Positions 1 through 11,426 of a stretch of 45,763 nt of DNA are shown piece by piece (the first letter of the stretch is position 1; each line of letters begins with the position of its first letter). The stretch covers positions 19,422 through 65,184 of the forward strand of contig NAOQ01000070.1 in NCBI GenBank assembly GCA_002751075.1, given 5' to 3'. Source of the DNA: Ichthyophonus hoferi. Taxonomy: Eukaryota > Opisthokonta > Ichthyosporea > Ichthyophonida > Ichthyophonidae. The position numbers and the translations under genes are program-made. A model generated the notes under the pieces. That model was given only the letters and a program-made list of their open reading frames with translations, ran no database searches and was not told where the DNA came from.

Positions 1-17
1 AATATACAGTTATTGTA

Positions 18-600
18 ATGTCTGATTTAACATTGCCTCGCATAAACAATCATCAGTGTTCAAATTGCACTACTACACAGAAGTCTGAAAATTGCTTACT
101 GACATTAGATAGTGATAACAGTTTTTATTTACATAATAAATTAGCTCCGCTTAATGATCGTTCACATTGTGCTATCTCTACATTTGCACCAAAACGCATC
201 AAAGCATCTATACCGCCCACATTAGAACAGGGGTATAATCATTACCATCAGCTACCTAGAGAATCGATATATGGGCCTTCAGTAAATACTCTAGCACAGC
301 AACTGAGTCTTTAAGACAATTACAATCAAGCAGCTATTACGTATACTGGTCAGACAACAATAACTACTACCAGTTACACAATTGGAGATCCTGACAGCTG
401 TGTTCAAGACCTTAGAGCTAACACAGAATCTGATAAATATTAACTATATAAGAGGGAATGTAGTTATGGAAATTTTATTGCTTTATCTTTTATAATATTG
501 ATTGGCTTCTATTCTCCCTCTTCAAAGACAGCACGTCGTATCACAACTCAAATGGATTCTAAACAAGATGATATAATGTAATTAATTTGACCTTCGTGCT
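18..600 (+). pseudogene. Degraded ORF of an unidentified repeat family, copy A
   Basis: An ATG-initiated reading frame of 98 codons starts at 18. Coding-like sequence continues past it to about 450, followed by a hydrophobic, membrane-segment-like stretch near 470-585. The core around 165-230 carries the pattern C-A-I-S-T-x-x-P-K-R-x-K-A-x-I-P-P-T. The same pattern appears in a second copy near 3,820-4,130, and a weaker DNA-level copy lies near 15,500-15,680. Recurrence with divergence marks a dispersed element, not a host gene. I do not recognise the family and assign no function. The copy is broken. Confidence 0.5.
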
Positions 601-1084
601 TGACAGAATTAAAGTTTATTGTCTCCTCTTAGGTCTCTTAGGTCATGTAACAAGTGGATACTCAATAGTACCCACTTAAAGTCCAACATTTAGCTTAGTC
701 ATTAAGACTATTAAATAACTGCTGCCCAGTTACTTGAACTGAATCTGTATAACTAAAACTCTAGTTTGTATCAAGGACTAAAAATTCTAAATACAGAATA
801 ATGCTGTCTATACACAAAGTAAAAATATTTTCCCTTTATTATTAAGGTATAACTAGAACCTATATGTCAAGTTCTTTCAAAGAGAGCATATTGCAAAAAA
901 TTCAGACAATTATTTACTCCCATCACCTGAGCCCAATCCGTGAGAATCAATAATAAAGTGAAAGCTTCATTCTCTTCTGATTCTAAAGAATCATTCTATT
1001 CAGACATCCTCCTACCTAATGGGACTCCGTTCCTACTGGATTTCATTTTCAAATCAATTTTAAACAATATATTTGGATAAGCAA
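601..1084. other. AT-rich intergenic sequence, no gene seen
   Basis: No open frame with coding character, splice signals or RNA gene was found on either strand. It may be worn flank of the repeat array that follows. Confidence 0.5.
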
Positions 1085-1649
1085 GCTCAGAGGGTTTACC
1101 CTCTTTCAATCTACTTGTTGGGAATAATAAGTAAAGATGAGAGTGTTCCTGTGGCCTCTATTCATTTAGAAGGAGAGATAGTTTTGAATTAAGTGGGATT
1201 TAAACGTATTCCTTTGTATACACAAAGTACTGATATGCTAAGAAATATTTCTCATTATTAAAAAAATCAGTAGGACTTGCTTTAGGCATGTTGCCAAAGC
1301 AATGTTATCTGGACCTGAAACACATGATTTGAAATGACTTTACATAGTCGCAGGGCCTCTGCCATTGGCTGGTTCAATTTTGATAGATTATCTTGGATTG
1401 TCACTTAACACCAACAGATAGCGATAACAATTTTCGCAGAATACTTTCGTCCTAATAATTATTAAAAATATAAAAAAATTATTACCATAAAGAAATAACC
1501 CAGTTAATTATAAATTTCTGCTGTTATATTCCCCCTTGGTCTATGCAGATTATTTCACCTAGAGCATGAAAAATGTGAAAAAGGAATATGAAAAAAATCT
1601 TAACATGGTAACTACTTTGCTGTAAGCTTGCTACTTACAAGGTTCGGGA

Positions 1650-2095
1650 GAACCCCTAAATGGGAATATTCGTATCTATAGTGTTTAACACAAGATCAAC
1701 TGATATTAACTTGAGCCAACAATTATATAATCAGCATACACAGACTTAGTCTGGATCTTTTCTGTCATACGGGTTATCACAATAAAAGTCCCGTAACAAA
1801 GACTTGGTTTCTTTATGTCATTAGTAAGAATTAATTAAAGTAGTTTCGAGAAGACAAACGCCCACATTAAGCGTTACCAGATGTAAGAGGAAGACAGCAA
1901 TTCCTACTATGAATAAGACTGGATCTGTGTCCGGCAAGAGGAGATTAAGGATTAGATTCTCCTCTGATAGTGAGGAAGAAATTCGTAGGAATCTTTTAGA
2001 GGAACCTGACATAAGTTCCGGCAATAACGGAGACAGACAGTTTATGACTGTAGATGGCAATAGCGAGTGCAAATCTGAGAGTTCAGCAGATTCTT
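1650..2095. other. Extra sequence inside repeat unit 1, with a short coding-like frame
   Basis: The distance between landmarks 3 and 4 is about 560 bp here, against about 180 bp in the two other complete units. Roughly 380-440 bp are therefore extra, or were lost elsewhere. Within this stretch, a + strand frame starts with ATG at 1,909. It encodes a basic patch followed by a serine- and acid-rich segment (KRRLRIRFSSDSEEEIRRN). This composition resembles an N-terminal regulatory tail, but no domain is identifiable and the frame runs into repeat sequence at about 2,100. Confidence 0.35.
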
Positions 2096-3360
2096 ACACC
2101 GAACTGTATGTTAAATGTTCCAGTTTGCTCTGGGTCTTGCTCTGTTGCAGGCTCTGGCTCTGGCTCTGTTGTAGGCTCTGGTATTTGACGTCAGGTATCA
2201 GGTTGCTGAGGTGATAAGTGGGTGTTACCCAGTTGTTGTGTACATTACCTTGGTGGCTGTCATTTTGAAGCTGGAGATGTAGATATTTCATATGCAGATT
2301 TGAATGCAATGTGTAGATGTAATAAAATTGATTTTCCACTTATAGAGGTCAGTGGATGGATATAAGGTTGGGGCAAAGTGTTTTCAACATTTGTATATCG
2401 GTGATTAAATGAAATTACCAGGTTTTGTGATCATGATAAACTATTTAAACTTTCTCAACTACCGTGTTGGGAATAATAGATAGAGACAAGATTGTTCCTG
2501 TGACCTAAATTCATTTAGGAGGGATAATATCGAATTGAAGAGAGTTTTAGCATGTTCCTTTGCATACACGGAGTACCGATATACTAAGACATATTTCTTA
2601 TTATTAAACAAGTCAGTAGGATTTGTCTTAGGCAGGATGTATAAGCAATGTGTTACTGGATCCAAAACATATGATCCAAAACAGCTTATTATATAGCCGC
2701 AGAGTCTCTTCCATTAGCTGGTTCAATTTTGATCAAGCATCTTGGATTGCCATTTAACACCAGTAGCTTGTACTAGCAACCATTTCAGAACACAGTCATA
2801 ATAATTTTTAATAATTTTTAATAATATTAAATGATTGTAACCATAAAGAAGTACCCCGATTAATTATAAATTCCTGCTTTAACACTCCCCCTTGGCCCAT
2901 GCGGACTATTTCACCTAGGGCATAAAAAATATGAAAAAGGAATGTGAAGTGAACCTTAACATAACTACTTAACTGTACACTTGTGGCTCACCAAATGAAC
3001 TAGATGATTCCTGACGGCATTCAAAAATCACCCAATCAACGTAAAAAAAATAGAAGACAGTTGGCCAAACTGCATGATAAATGTTCCAGCTTTCTCTGGC
3101 TCTTGCTGTATTGCAGGCTCTGGTTTCTAGCTCTGTTGTAGGCTCTGGTATCTGGCATCTGGCGATATGTTGGTTTAGCCCAGTTGTTTTGTACATACCT
3201 TGGTGTCACTTGGAAGCTGGACATGTTGATAGTTCAAATGCAGATTTTCATGCAATATGTAGATGTAATAAAATTGATTCTCCAATAGTAGAGCTTAGTG
3301 GAGGGATATAGGGTTAGTGTTTTTGGCATTTGTGAATCGTCGACTTAATAGAATTGCCAA

Positions 3361-4130
3361 CGTGTAGATCGGCCGAACTTCTGGTAACAATCCATTAGTA
3401 ATTCGATAATGCGAAGTTCTTAATTAGGTAAATACATTGGTCAAGACATAGAATGTGAGCATTAGAATTAAATGAAATAATTAGCTTAGAGGCAATTAGA
3501 TTATGACACAATAACATTGGATCATTTAGATAAGATAAGACAGTTCTAGTGGCCCAGTGGTCTTCTGTGAACGGCATTTTTACGATCGGTCCCATCGACA
3601 TTGATGAACAGAACTGTGATGGACACCCGCGATAAGCGTATGTTACGGAAAGGATAAAAGGAACAAAAGTAACTAAAAATAAACAGTGGTTAATGACATT
3701 TCAACTATTATAAAACAAAAGGTTTGCATTTCTTATATATATATATATATATATATAATTTATCTTAATGCTTAAAAGATATTTGTTCTGTATACTATAA
3801 TCATCGTATCTTTATTGCAATGTCTAAATCTGTACTAGCACATGAGAATAAGCGCCAGTGTTCTGAGAACTTTTCGCCTATTAAAAACACTAATAATTTC
3901 TTAGTTACATGAAAATCCAAAAACACACATTACATACATCCAAATTTACCACCTCTCACATATAGAACACAATGTGCCATAAGCACTATCGTGCCCAAGC
4001 GTTTTAAGGCAGGAATACCTCCTACCATCACATTACCTTCTGTTGAATGCGGATCAATACTAAGTATTGTCTCTAATGCTAGTCCATGTGAAGATACTTC
4101 TACACAAAATTCAAATTACTATACTACTTA
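3361..4130. other. Interruption of the repeat array carrying ORF-family copy B
   Basis: Repeat unit 2 stops at about 3,360 and the next landmark 1 begins near 4,135. The intervening DNA contains a TA run (3,734-3,758), a segment at 3,600-3,680 that resembles the nested insert at 6,568-6,773, and at about 3,820-4,130 a second degraded copy of the ORF family seen at 18-600. Both ORF copies start in a similar context ('ttattgNaatgtct') and share the C-A-I-S-T-x-x-P-K-R core. The copy is broken; its family is unknown. Confidence 0.5.
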
Positions 4131-4562
4131 ACCTTTCTCAGCTACCATGTGGGGAGTAATAGGTAAACAGGAGGGTTCCTGTGACCTATATTCGTTTAGA
4201 AGGAGAGATATACGGAATTAAGGGGATTTTTAGCGTGTTCATTTGAATATACGGTGTACAGATATGCTAAGACACATTTTTTATTATTAAACAAGTCTGT
4301 AGGACTTGTCTTAGGCAGGATGCCTAAGCAATGTATTATCTGGACCCAAAACATATGACCTGAAATGGCTTATAATATAGTCGCAGGGCCTCTGGCATTG
4401 GCTGGCTCAATTTTGATCGGTTATCCTGGATTGCCATTAAACACAGTAGACTGCACTATCCATTTTTCTAGAATGCATACGTAATCAAATTGCCAATAAT
4501 ATTTAATGATTATAACTACATATAAAAATGCCCAACTTAATTAAATATTTTTGCTTTAATAT

Positions 4563-5335
4563 CACTTTATGACAATGTGAAGTAACTAGAAGGCTAATTA
4601 GTTGTGTTAAGTGCTGTCCTAGCCTCAGGATACTACCACTGCTCCAGTACACAATTTGCCTGACTGTGACGGTAGCTATTACTCTGTTTATATGCTTGAG
4701 TGTAAGAAATAAAAAGTATGTTGGTCCTATAATTTGCAACACGCATTTCAAGAAGCATTGGGTTATGCACTCTTATGTATATCTTCTACTTGAGCGCAAT
4801 TCACAGCATCGGCTTGCTATTAAATGATTTTCTGCTATTTAGTATCAAAGATTAGCCAGGATAAGAACTGAAAGTAAGCAAGACTAATTAGAGGGACTAA
4901 ATCTTTTTAAATAATGCCCCTTTTCTTAAATAATTTTAGCAGTCCCAGTAATTGCTAAATACTTTTATTAATGATTATTACTGATAATCATGATGTACAA
5001 CAAATGTTATTTTCTGATTGATCATTTAAGTTAGCATTTAATTTCTAAAAGTCACTGAAATCAGTATTTTATTGTTGGTAAATAGTTTCTAAATAATAAT
5101 TTCAATTGTAACCTAGTCATATTTCCTTCATCTACTCGAGGTTTCTATATATCCATCATTAATGATTCTAATAGTAGACTGTACCCGTTCTGAGGCACTA
5201 GGTGTTTAACAAATGTACGTCCTATGGTTAGGCTCTAATACCATACGTTAGAAACCCAACTTTTTAAAATACCTTACCCGTTATTTGCAGCATTTCTGTT
5301 AAACATACTTTGTGTATTTGTATTTGTATCTTTTT
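4563..5335 (+). other. Unique stretch between repeat units 3 and 4 with a short hydrophobic frame
   Basis: Repeat unit 3 ends abruptly near 4,562 in the run-up to landmark 3. What follows is not repeat sequence. A + strand frame without an ATG runs from about 4,592 to 4,825. It includes a hydrophobic stretch followed by a basic segment, which is compatible with one membrane helix. Coding status is doubtful. The rest of the stretch (4,830-5,335) is AT-rich with nothing recognisable. Confidence 0.3.
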
Positions 5336-6567
5336 TAGTTGAGTGTAATAAGTAGAGACCGGTGCGTTCCTGTGATCTATATTCGTTTAAAGGACAGGGA
5401 ATACCAACTTAAGAAGCGTTTTAACGTGTCCCTTTTCATATACGAGGTACAGATACAAATGCTAAGACATACTTTCATTATTAAACAAGTCGACAGGACC
5501 TGTCTTAGGCAGGATACCCAAGCAATGAGCTATCTGGACCCTAAAGCATGTGATCTGAAATGGGTTATTGCGTATTCACGGGAACTCCGCCATTGGCTGG
5601 TTCAGTTTTTGATCGGTTATCTTGGATTACGGCATTTAACACCAATAGATAGATAGCACTAACTGTTTTTGGACTGCACGTGCAATAATAATTGCTAATA
5701 GTATTAACTGTTTATAGCTATATAAAGAAATGCATAAAGTAATTAAATATCCCCGTTTAAACAGTCCCGTGGTCCAGGCGGATTATTTCGCCTAGGGTTT
5801 AAAAATAAGAAAAGAGAGTATGAAAGGAACCTTAACGTGGAGACTACTTACCCATAGGCCTGTGGTTCACTAAAAGAACTAGGTAGTTCCTGTAGACATT
5901 CAAAAGTGATTGTGGCATGGTACTAAAAGTAAAATAAAAACAAAGGCGGTTGACCAAACTGTATGTTAAATGTTCCTGGTGGCACTGGCTACCGCACTGG
6001 CTCTATTTTTTCAGGCTCTGGCCTGTGGCTTCCGGCAGCTGGCGGCTGAAGTGATATGTGGGTGTTATCTAATTGCTTTGTACAATTCCTTGGTGTCACT
6101 TTGAAGCTGGAAATGTTGATAGTGCAAATGCATATTTGAAGACAGTGCGTGGATGTTTGAAAATTGATTTTCCACACGTAGAGATCAGTGGATAGACACA
6201 GGGTTGGTTTAAAGTTTTTTCGATGTTAAGGGATTGTTGATTTAATAAAATTATCAGGTTTTTGAGCATAATAAACTCTTTAAGCTTTCTCTGCTACCAT
6301 ATTGAGAGTAATGCGTAGAAACGAGTGTGTCCCTGTGACTTACATTTGCTTATAAGAAGAAATACCCAATTAAAGGGCAGCAACATATCTCCTTGCACAC
6401 ACAGGGTACAGGTACCCTAAGACATATTTTGATTATTAAGTAAATTAGCAGGACTTGCTCTAGGCAAGATATCTAAGCAAAGGGATATCTGGACCTCGAG
6501 CATACAAGCAGAAAGGGCTTATTATTAGTCGCGGGACTTCTGCCATTGGCTGGTTTAACTTTGATCG

Positions 6568-6773
6568 ATCAATGGACGCCGCCGCATTGGCATCCGCGAC
6601 AAACGGATATTGTGGAAAGTGTAAATGGAGACGGAAATAAACTAATCAAGCGCTCCTCGTTGCTAACACGTAGGCGACCCCCGGAAAACACGAAATAACT
6701 TTTAACACACAAAACTTTGCATTTCGTTTTTGTTACAAGATCGTTAACTCCGAATGGACGTGCCGAAGTTCTG
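6568..6773. mobile_element. Nested insertion of about 205 bp in repeat unit 5
   Basis: Repeat unit 5 follows the consensus up to 'tttgatcga' near 6,568 and resumes with 'atatcttgtgttgtcattta' near 6,774. In other units these parts are contiguous. The inserted DNA shares a stretch ('ccgcgacaaacgg...' against 'ccgcgataagcgt...') with 3,618-3,680, and 'gccgaagttctgg' resembles 3,373-3,385. It is therefore a second repeat family that landed inside the first. No coding capacity was seen. The family is unknown. Confidence 0.5.
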
Positions 6774-6810
6774 GCAATATATCTTGTGTTGTCATTTAGC
6801 ACCAATGGAT

Positions 6811-7305
6811 AATAACTGCTAATTATATGAAATGTTGATATTTTTTTAGGTGCTGGTTCAAAAATAGATATTTTATTTGGAGTACAATACCTTCCATTTA
6901 AACACGTTTTCATTACTGAAGAAGCATCATGATATAATACAGATAGGAAAATCAAATGGTAATTTTTGGTTTACCGAGTCACTTGCATTATGCACCTACT
7001 GGAAACCACCCTTTATACTTCATATTCAAATTGCAAGACTTGTAGAGAAACTATGACGTCATATGACCGTCTATACCTAGATCATTCTAAAGGACACTAA
7101 ACAGTGGTCGACATTGTTATAATTATCTCATGGCTCATTCTTTTTTCAAGCCTTGCGGGCGGATGGCTCCTGAAGAGGTCCAAATAGGGTTGTTTTACCA
7201 ATACCTTGCAGTGTAAGATGGATGGTCACTGGCCGTGTTCTAATTTATTTATCTCAACATGATAAAGTAGGGCGCTATCCTACCAACTGTAGCTTATACT
7301 ATACT

Positions 7306-7349
<44 letters not shown>

Positions 7350-7690
7350 TTGACTTATTAAGCATCATAAAATAACAAAATGAAATATATCATAAATATA
7401 CATCCTTGTTGAAAAAAAAAATCAACGCAGCGAACTTTTTAAACCCGTATATAAATTCTTACTAAAGACACCTCTTAAAGATCTGTTAATTAACCCAGTG
7501 GTTGCGCAAAAGAAGGGGATTGGGAGAAAGATTATTGTATAAACATTGATAGCTTGATCAGTGGAGCAGGTGTAGGTGTTGTGCGTTAATTAAAGTTTCC
7601 AGGTGCAACCTTCCAAATTAAGGACATTTACTAGTAATGGGAATTAATGGGCTATGGTATATGCCGAATTGGAGATTGCGGAAGAAAGGA
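6811..7690. other. AT-rich intergenic region with a long TA microsatellite
   Basis: There is no gene between the repeat array and the phosphatase promoter. An uninterrupted (TA)n run of about 36 bp occupies 7,309-7,344. A minus-strand frame (6,569-6,955) overlaps repeat debris and has no coding support. Confidence 0.55.
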
Positions 7691-7698
7691 GAATCAAG

Positions 7699-7740
7699 CC
7701 AATGCCCACAGCAGGAAGGAATTTGGAAATATATAAAAGC
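7699..7740 (+). promoter_or_regulatory. CCAAT and TATA boxes of the phosphatase gene
   Basis: A CCAAT motif at 7,699-7,703 is followed by a strong TATA element (atatataaaa) at about 7,729-7,738. Spacing of about 30 bp is typical of a core promoter. Transcription would then start near 7,760, giving a leader of about 50 nt before the ATG at 7,810. Confidence 0.55.
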
Positions 7741-7809
7741 AACCGGCTCATGTTGTTTATTTACATACATTTACTATCTTTTATTGTATACTGTGGAGCG
7801 ACAAACAAA

Positions 7810-9740
7810 ATGGTTTTTAAAGTTTCTCTTTCCATTGCTTTGCTTATAGCAAATGCTGCGGCTACAGAAAACCCCTTCACTCATCTCATTAACCCTGAGG
7901 ACTTCCACTATTGCGGTCTTACCGTTCCTATGCAGACCAACCCTTTGACTGCCATTCCCCGCCTTGATGCTCATATGCACCCTAACTTCACCCTGTTGCA
8001 GGTCAGTGATGGGAGTTATACATCTAATTATATCTTCATATTCTACCAGAATTTTATATTTTATATTTTTAATAACTAATAACCACCCTACCGATTCAAT
8101 CAAATAGCTAAATACACTACTATATTTATATCTTAGTTTCTGTCCTAGCACATTTATCATATCATACGTTTCTTAAATACTTCAACCAGATAAGTGCACC
8201 TCACGCTTTTCCTGTGTGTTCTAATGGTACAATACCAATTATTAGATAAGAGTACCATCATATAGGCAAGTACTGTTAAAGTATCTAGCCATACAAATAC
8301 CTAGTTACATAGTTGTCTCACACTTTTACTACAGGTTCAAGCCTTAATTCGCCATGGTGCTCCCATCGAATCCACTGACTCTCAGTGCGCCTGCCTGAAG
8401 GGTGTCCAGTGGAACTGTACTCAGACTGTCGAAGACAAGCCCAACCTAGACTCCAAAGGCCACCAAAGGGTTAAACGCCTGTACAACAACGTGTATGACC
8501 TTAGTGCCGCCAATGGCAATCCTGGTACCTGTGAGGCTGGTCAGCTTCTTGATGTGGGTGTTATTCAGCACACAAACACTGGAAAGTCTCTACATGCAGC
8601 ATATGTTGACGAGACAGGTATGCCTATATAATACTTAGTTTGTCTAAAAACAAATATAATTTATGTATGCATGCTGAAATGTGGCCAATGAATTTGAATT
8701 TTACACATTATCCATTGTCTGGTAATCACATGAACTATTTATGATATTTATGAAATTGTTTTGAGGTGCATGGCACATTAGTATCAGTATATTATCTACA
8801 GCCGAGCTCTTAGGCGTTGATAGAGGCCGACTTATTTTATTTCTCTTTCGGTATTGGATTTATTTCTCCAATAAAAATCATAGAATATAAACACAGTGTG
8901 ATCTCATTTGTTCTACAAAGTGTATCTAACTGACACTTAGACCTTTTTGCAGTTCCTCGCGCCCATCGCATTAGCGAGGTCAATGCATGGCTTTATAGCG
9001 ATAACTGTGATCGTACCACAGCCTCGGGCAAGATTCTATACAGCAATATGTTCCCCACAGAGTCTAGCATGAATACCAAGATTACAAAGTGGCGCCAAGC
9101 CGACAAGAGTCTCTTCGACGCTCCCGACTGGTGCACTACCAAGGAGTGCCTTAAGAACACCCTACCTGCTACCCAGGGTTGGTATAACATTAGCTGGGCC
9201 CCTAACCCCCAGAGAATCGTGCGCTGGTGCTGGTGGCAGGCTGGGTGCAATCACATCAAAATTGATGTTGACGTCCAGACAGTCATTGATGCTACTGACG
9301 CTGCCAATGACGAGGCTGTTAATTTCCTGAAGAAGCCCATGGAGGGCTCCTTTGTGCCTAATGGAGCCATTATTGTCCCCCAACTAGTTAACCTGATCAA
9401 CCACAACCTAGAGTTAGCAAACAATGCTGCTAATAAGGCCCAAACTCGCCAGTTTGTTCTCTGGGCTTCACACGATCTTACCGTTATGAGCTATATGTCC
9501 TTCCTTCAGATCCCCGCCCCTCATTGGGTGCCTTTTGCCACCGTGTTCCTAATTGAGTTGTGGAAGGATGCTTCCATGAACAAGTTTGTGAGAATTATTT
9601 TTAACGGTGTTCCCCAGAAGCTTCCCTTCTGCACTGGCTCCTCTGACCCTATGCTGTGCCCTTATGAGCAGTTCAATGACTTCCACATTAAGTCTATCGC
9701 CGCCATGAAGGAAATGGGCATGGATCTTCCCGTGTTCTAA
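7810..9740 (+). CDS. Secreted histidine acid phosphatase (three exons)
   Basis: The product is a predicted secreted phosphomonoesterase of the histidine phosphatase superfamily, branch 2. Exons are 7,810-8,001, 8,335-8,617 and 8,953-9,740, giving 420 residues with consistent phases and GT-AG introns of 333 and 335 bp. The chosen ATG has a good context (acaaaatgg) and opens a hydrophobic signal peptide of about 18 residues; an ATG at 7,654 lies upstream of the TATA box. The catalytic RHG is at residues 70-72, the substrate-binding D-R-T-T-A-S block at 178-183, and the proton-donor HD at 332-333. Many cysteines and N-glycosylation sequons (N59-F-T, and N-C-T and N-I-S further on) fit an extracellular enzyme. 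The family motif RHGxRxP reads R-H-G-A-P-I-E here, so the second arginine is missing. The length is normal for acid phosphatases. I am confident in the family; the substrate is unknown. Confidence 0.9.
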
Positions 9741-9751
9741 ATGCAAAAGAA

Positions 9752-9792
9752 CAATGACATAGTCATTGAGTGTGGAGCCCCCTCCTCCACAC
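9752..9792 (+). promoter_or_regulatory. Two adjacent perfect stem-loops in the phosphatase 3' UTR
   Basis: CAATGAC-ATA-GTCATTG (9,752-9,768) and GTGTGGAG-loop-CTCCACAC (9,770-9,792) are perfect inverted repeats of 7 and 8 bp separated by one base. They begin only 11 nt after the stop codon. The position suggests an RNA element acting on mRNA stability, translation or 3' end formation. This role is inferred. Confidence 0.6.
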
Positions 9793-9865
9793 AAGCTTCA
9801 TATTGATCATAGAAAAATATTATAAAAAAATTATACATGTATATATATAGATCGTATAACCCTGT

Positions 9866-9871
9866 AATAAA
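9866..9871 (+). terminator. Polyadenylation signal AATAAA
   Basis: A canonical AATAAA lies about 125 bp after the phosphatase stop codon, in an A/T-rich 3' region. It is the likely 3' end signal of that gene. Confidence 0.5.
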
Positions 9872-10437
9872 TAATCTAGAATAATCTTTGTAGTTAAAAT
9901 TATAATCACATAGGTCTAGGGTGTGTCTCTGATTGACAGCTGTGCATCAGGATGGACACTGCTTTTTACGACCTTTAGATTGAAAATTAAAATCTACAGA
10001 ATCATAAACACGGTGTTTGTCTTCGTTTGTTCATTTTAAGTGTAATCCTGATATATATAGGAGTCAGCTATAAAACATATGTGGTGTTAAAATATGATAC
10101 AGAGAGTTCACCTATATGTGCACGTGTCAAGTATATAGGTCTTAGTCTGAGCTGCCAACAGAGCTTATTTTTTTCTTTCTAACTTGATATGTACTTGTTA
10201 ACACAGGTCTGTTTCAAATTGAATCTAAAGTATCTATATCTAATACTTCGACTATACTACACTGCCTACTATAATAGTAACAGGTATATTCAAACTGTCG
10301 GGTGTACTAGAATGATGTGATGTGGCCATGATATAAGGAATAGAGGGAAGTATAAATAGTAACTATGCCTAGCAACCAGTAAGATATAATAAAAATTGGA
10401 AAAGAGACTGTTACAACGCAATGGGCAACAAGTAATA

Positions 10438-10471
<34 letters not shown>

Positions 10472-11183
10472 TAAATTATTAAACATTGTACAGTGATTAA
10501 TCCTACTTGTAAGTAAGGGCTGCCTAAAGATACCTATGTACAGAGCATGAATATATAGGTATATCCCTAAAGAGCTAGTAAGACAAAAGATATACCTAAC
10601 TTAATAAACACATTTACACATGTATATACAAATAACTACAAAATCAATTATAAGATATAACAGGCAGGGCTTCAGTAGATGAGCAATCAAACAAAGACTC
10701 TAAACCAAGAGCCTAAAATAGTAGTCAGATGATAGTGTAGGGTTGAAGCATGGTGCATTCCTTTATTTTAATGTCTTTTAGGTATATTCCTTATATTCCT
10801 TCGCGCTTTCCTATTCTGTTGTGTGCATCGTAGGCTTCGTTACTTTGATGGTTGGGCCGCAGGTCTATGTGTAGGTAACAAAGTTATTATAATAAAATGG
10901 AGGAAACTAAAGCTGTGCTTTTACAGGATATAGACTATACCCTCCATTATTTGTGTATGTGGGGCTAGAGTGACTATATAATAGGAAAGTAAAGGCGATA
11001 TTACAGGTAGGATGTATACCAGGAGGAAAGGAGAGGAGGGAAGGAGATAGATGACATGGGAAAATATATTGGTATGATATATTATATATCTACATTTGTT
11101 GAAAAGCACACCAAGGTTGTGCAGTACAAAACAAGGAAAGTGGGTAAGAAATAGGGAAATAGGGTATACGATAGTAATAACTA
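9872..11183. other. Intergenic AT-rich DNA, no gene seen
   Basis: This stretch holds only short frames without coding character, a (TA)n run at about 10,440-10,469 and several short AT tracts. A minus-strand hydrophobic frame at 10,921-11,199 looks compositional, as it falls in polypurine sequence, and was not accepted as a gene. Confidence 0.5.
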
Positions 11184-11426
11184 TTAATAACAGGTACATT
11201 GCTTCTCCTCCTTTCTAGTAGTCCTTATGGTAACATTTCCTATTCTTTTCTGTTTTAGGACTACCTTTTCTTCCTCGGCACCTAAGGCTATTGGTCCCTT
11301 TCCTTCTTTATCCCAACCTCTTCTCCCTCCCTTTCTCATTATCTTCTCCACATCTCTTCTCATCGTTAGAGATATATTACAATAAAAAGACACCAAAACG
11401 TACACATCAGGATTTGATTTAGACAT
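11184..11426 (-). CDS. Candidate small basic protein, unrecognised
   Basis: A single minus-strand frame of 80 codons starts with ATG at 11,426 and ends with tandem stops at 11,184. After a short start, it encodes a strongly charged stretch rich in Lys, Arg and Glu (for example RRDVEKIMRKGG, then EEEKVVLKQKR). The charged composition could arise from purine-rich DNA, which is common here, so the case is weak. A donor-like GTGTAC near the start leaves room for an unseen intron. It lies about 500 bp downstream of the micropeptide gene, on the same strand. No family is recognised. Confidence 0.3.
   Translation of the reverse strand: MSKSNPDVYVLVSFYCNISLTMRRDVEKIMRKGGRRGWDKEGKGPIALGAEEEKVVLKQKRIGNVTIRTTRKEEKQCTCY

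Larger units (their letters stand above)
1085..6810 (+). repeat. Array of about five degenerate copies of one repeat unit
   Basis: A fixed series of landmarks recurs in the same order and orientation. Landmark 1 (around 'gggaataataggtagaga') is at about 1,118, 2,466, 4,150, 5,345 and 6,304. Landmark 2 ('taggcaggatgcctaagcaatg') is at about 1,283, 2,629, 4,312, 5,505 and 6,460. Landmark 3 ('gcggattatttcacctaggg') is at about 1,545, 2,897 and 5,777. Landmark 4 ('gttaaatgttcc') is at about 2,109, 3,073 and 5,964. Landmark 5 ('cttggtgtcactttgaagct') is at about 2,250, 3,200 and 6,089. Spacing between units is roughly 950 bp where uninterrupted (5,345 to 6,304) and longer where other DNA has inserted. 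Copies are very roughly 75-85% alike by eye, so the array is old. No recognisable protein domain is encoded. The family is unknown. Confidence 0.75.

Noticed and set aside
7654-7809. Upstream ATG extending the phosphatase by 52 residues
   Set aside because: The extension would include the TATA box and bury the signal peptide; ATG 7,810 has the better context.
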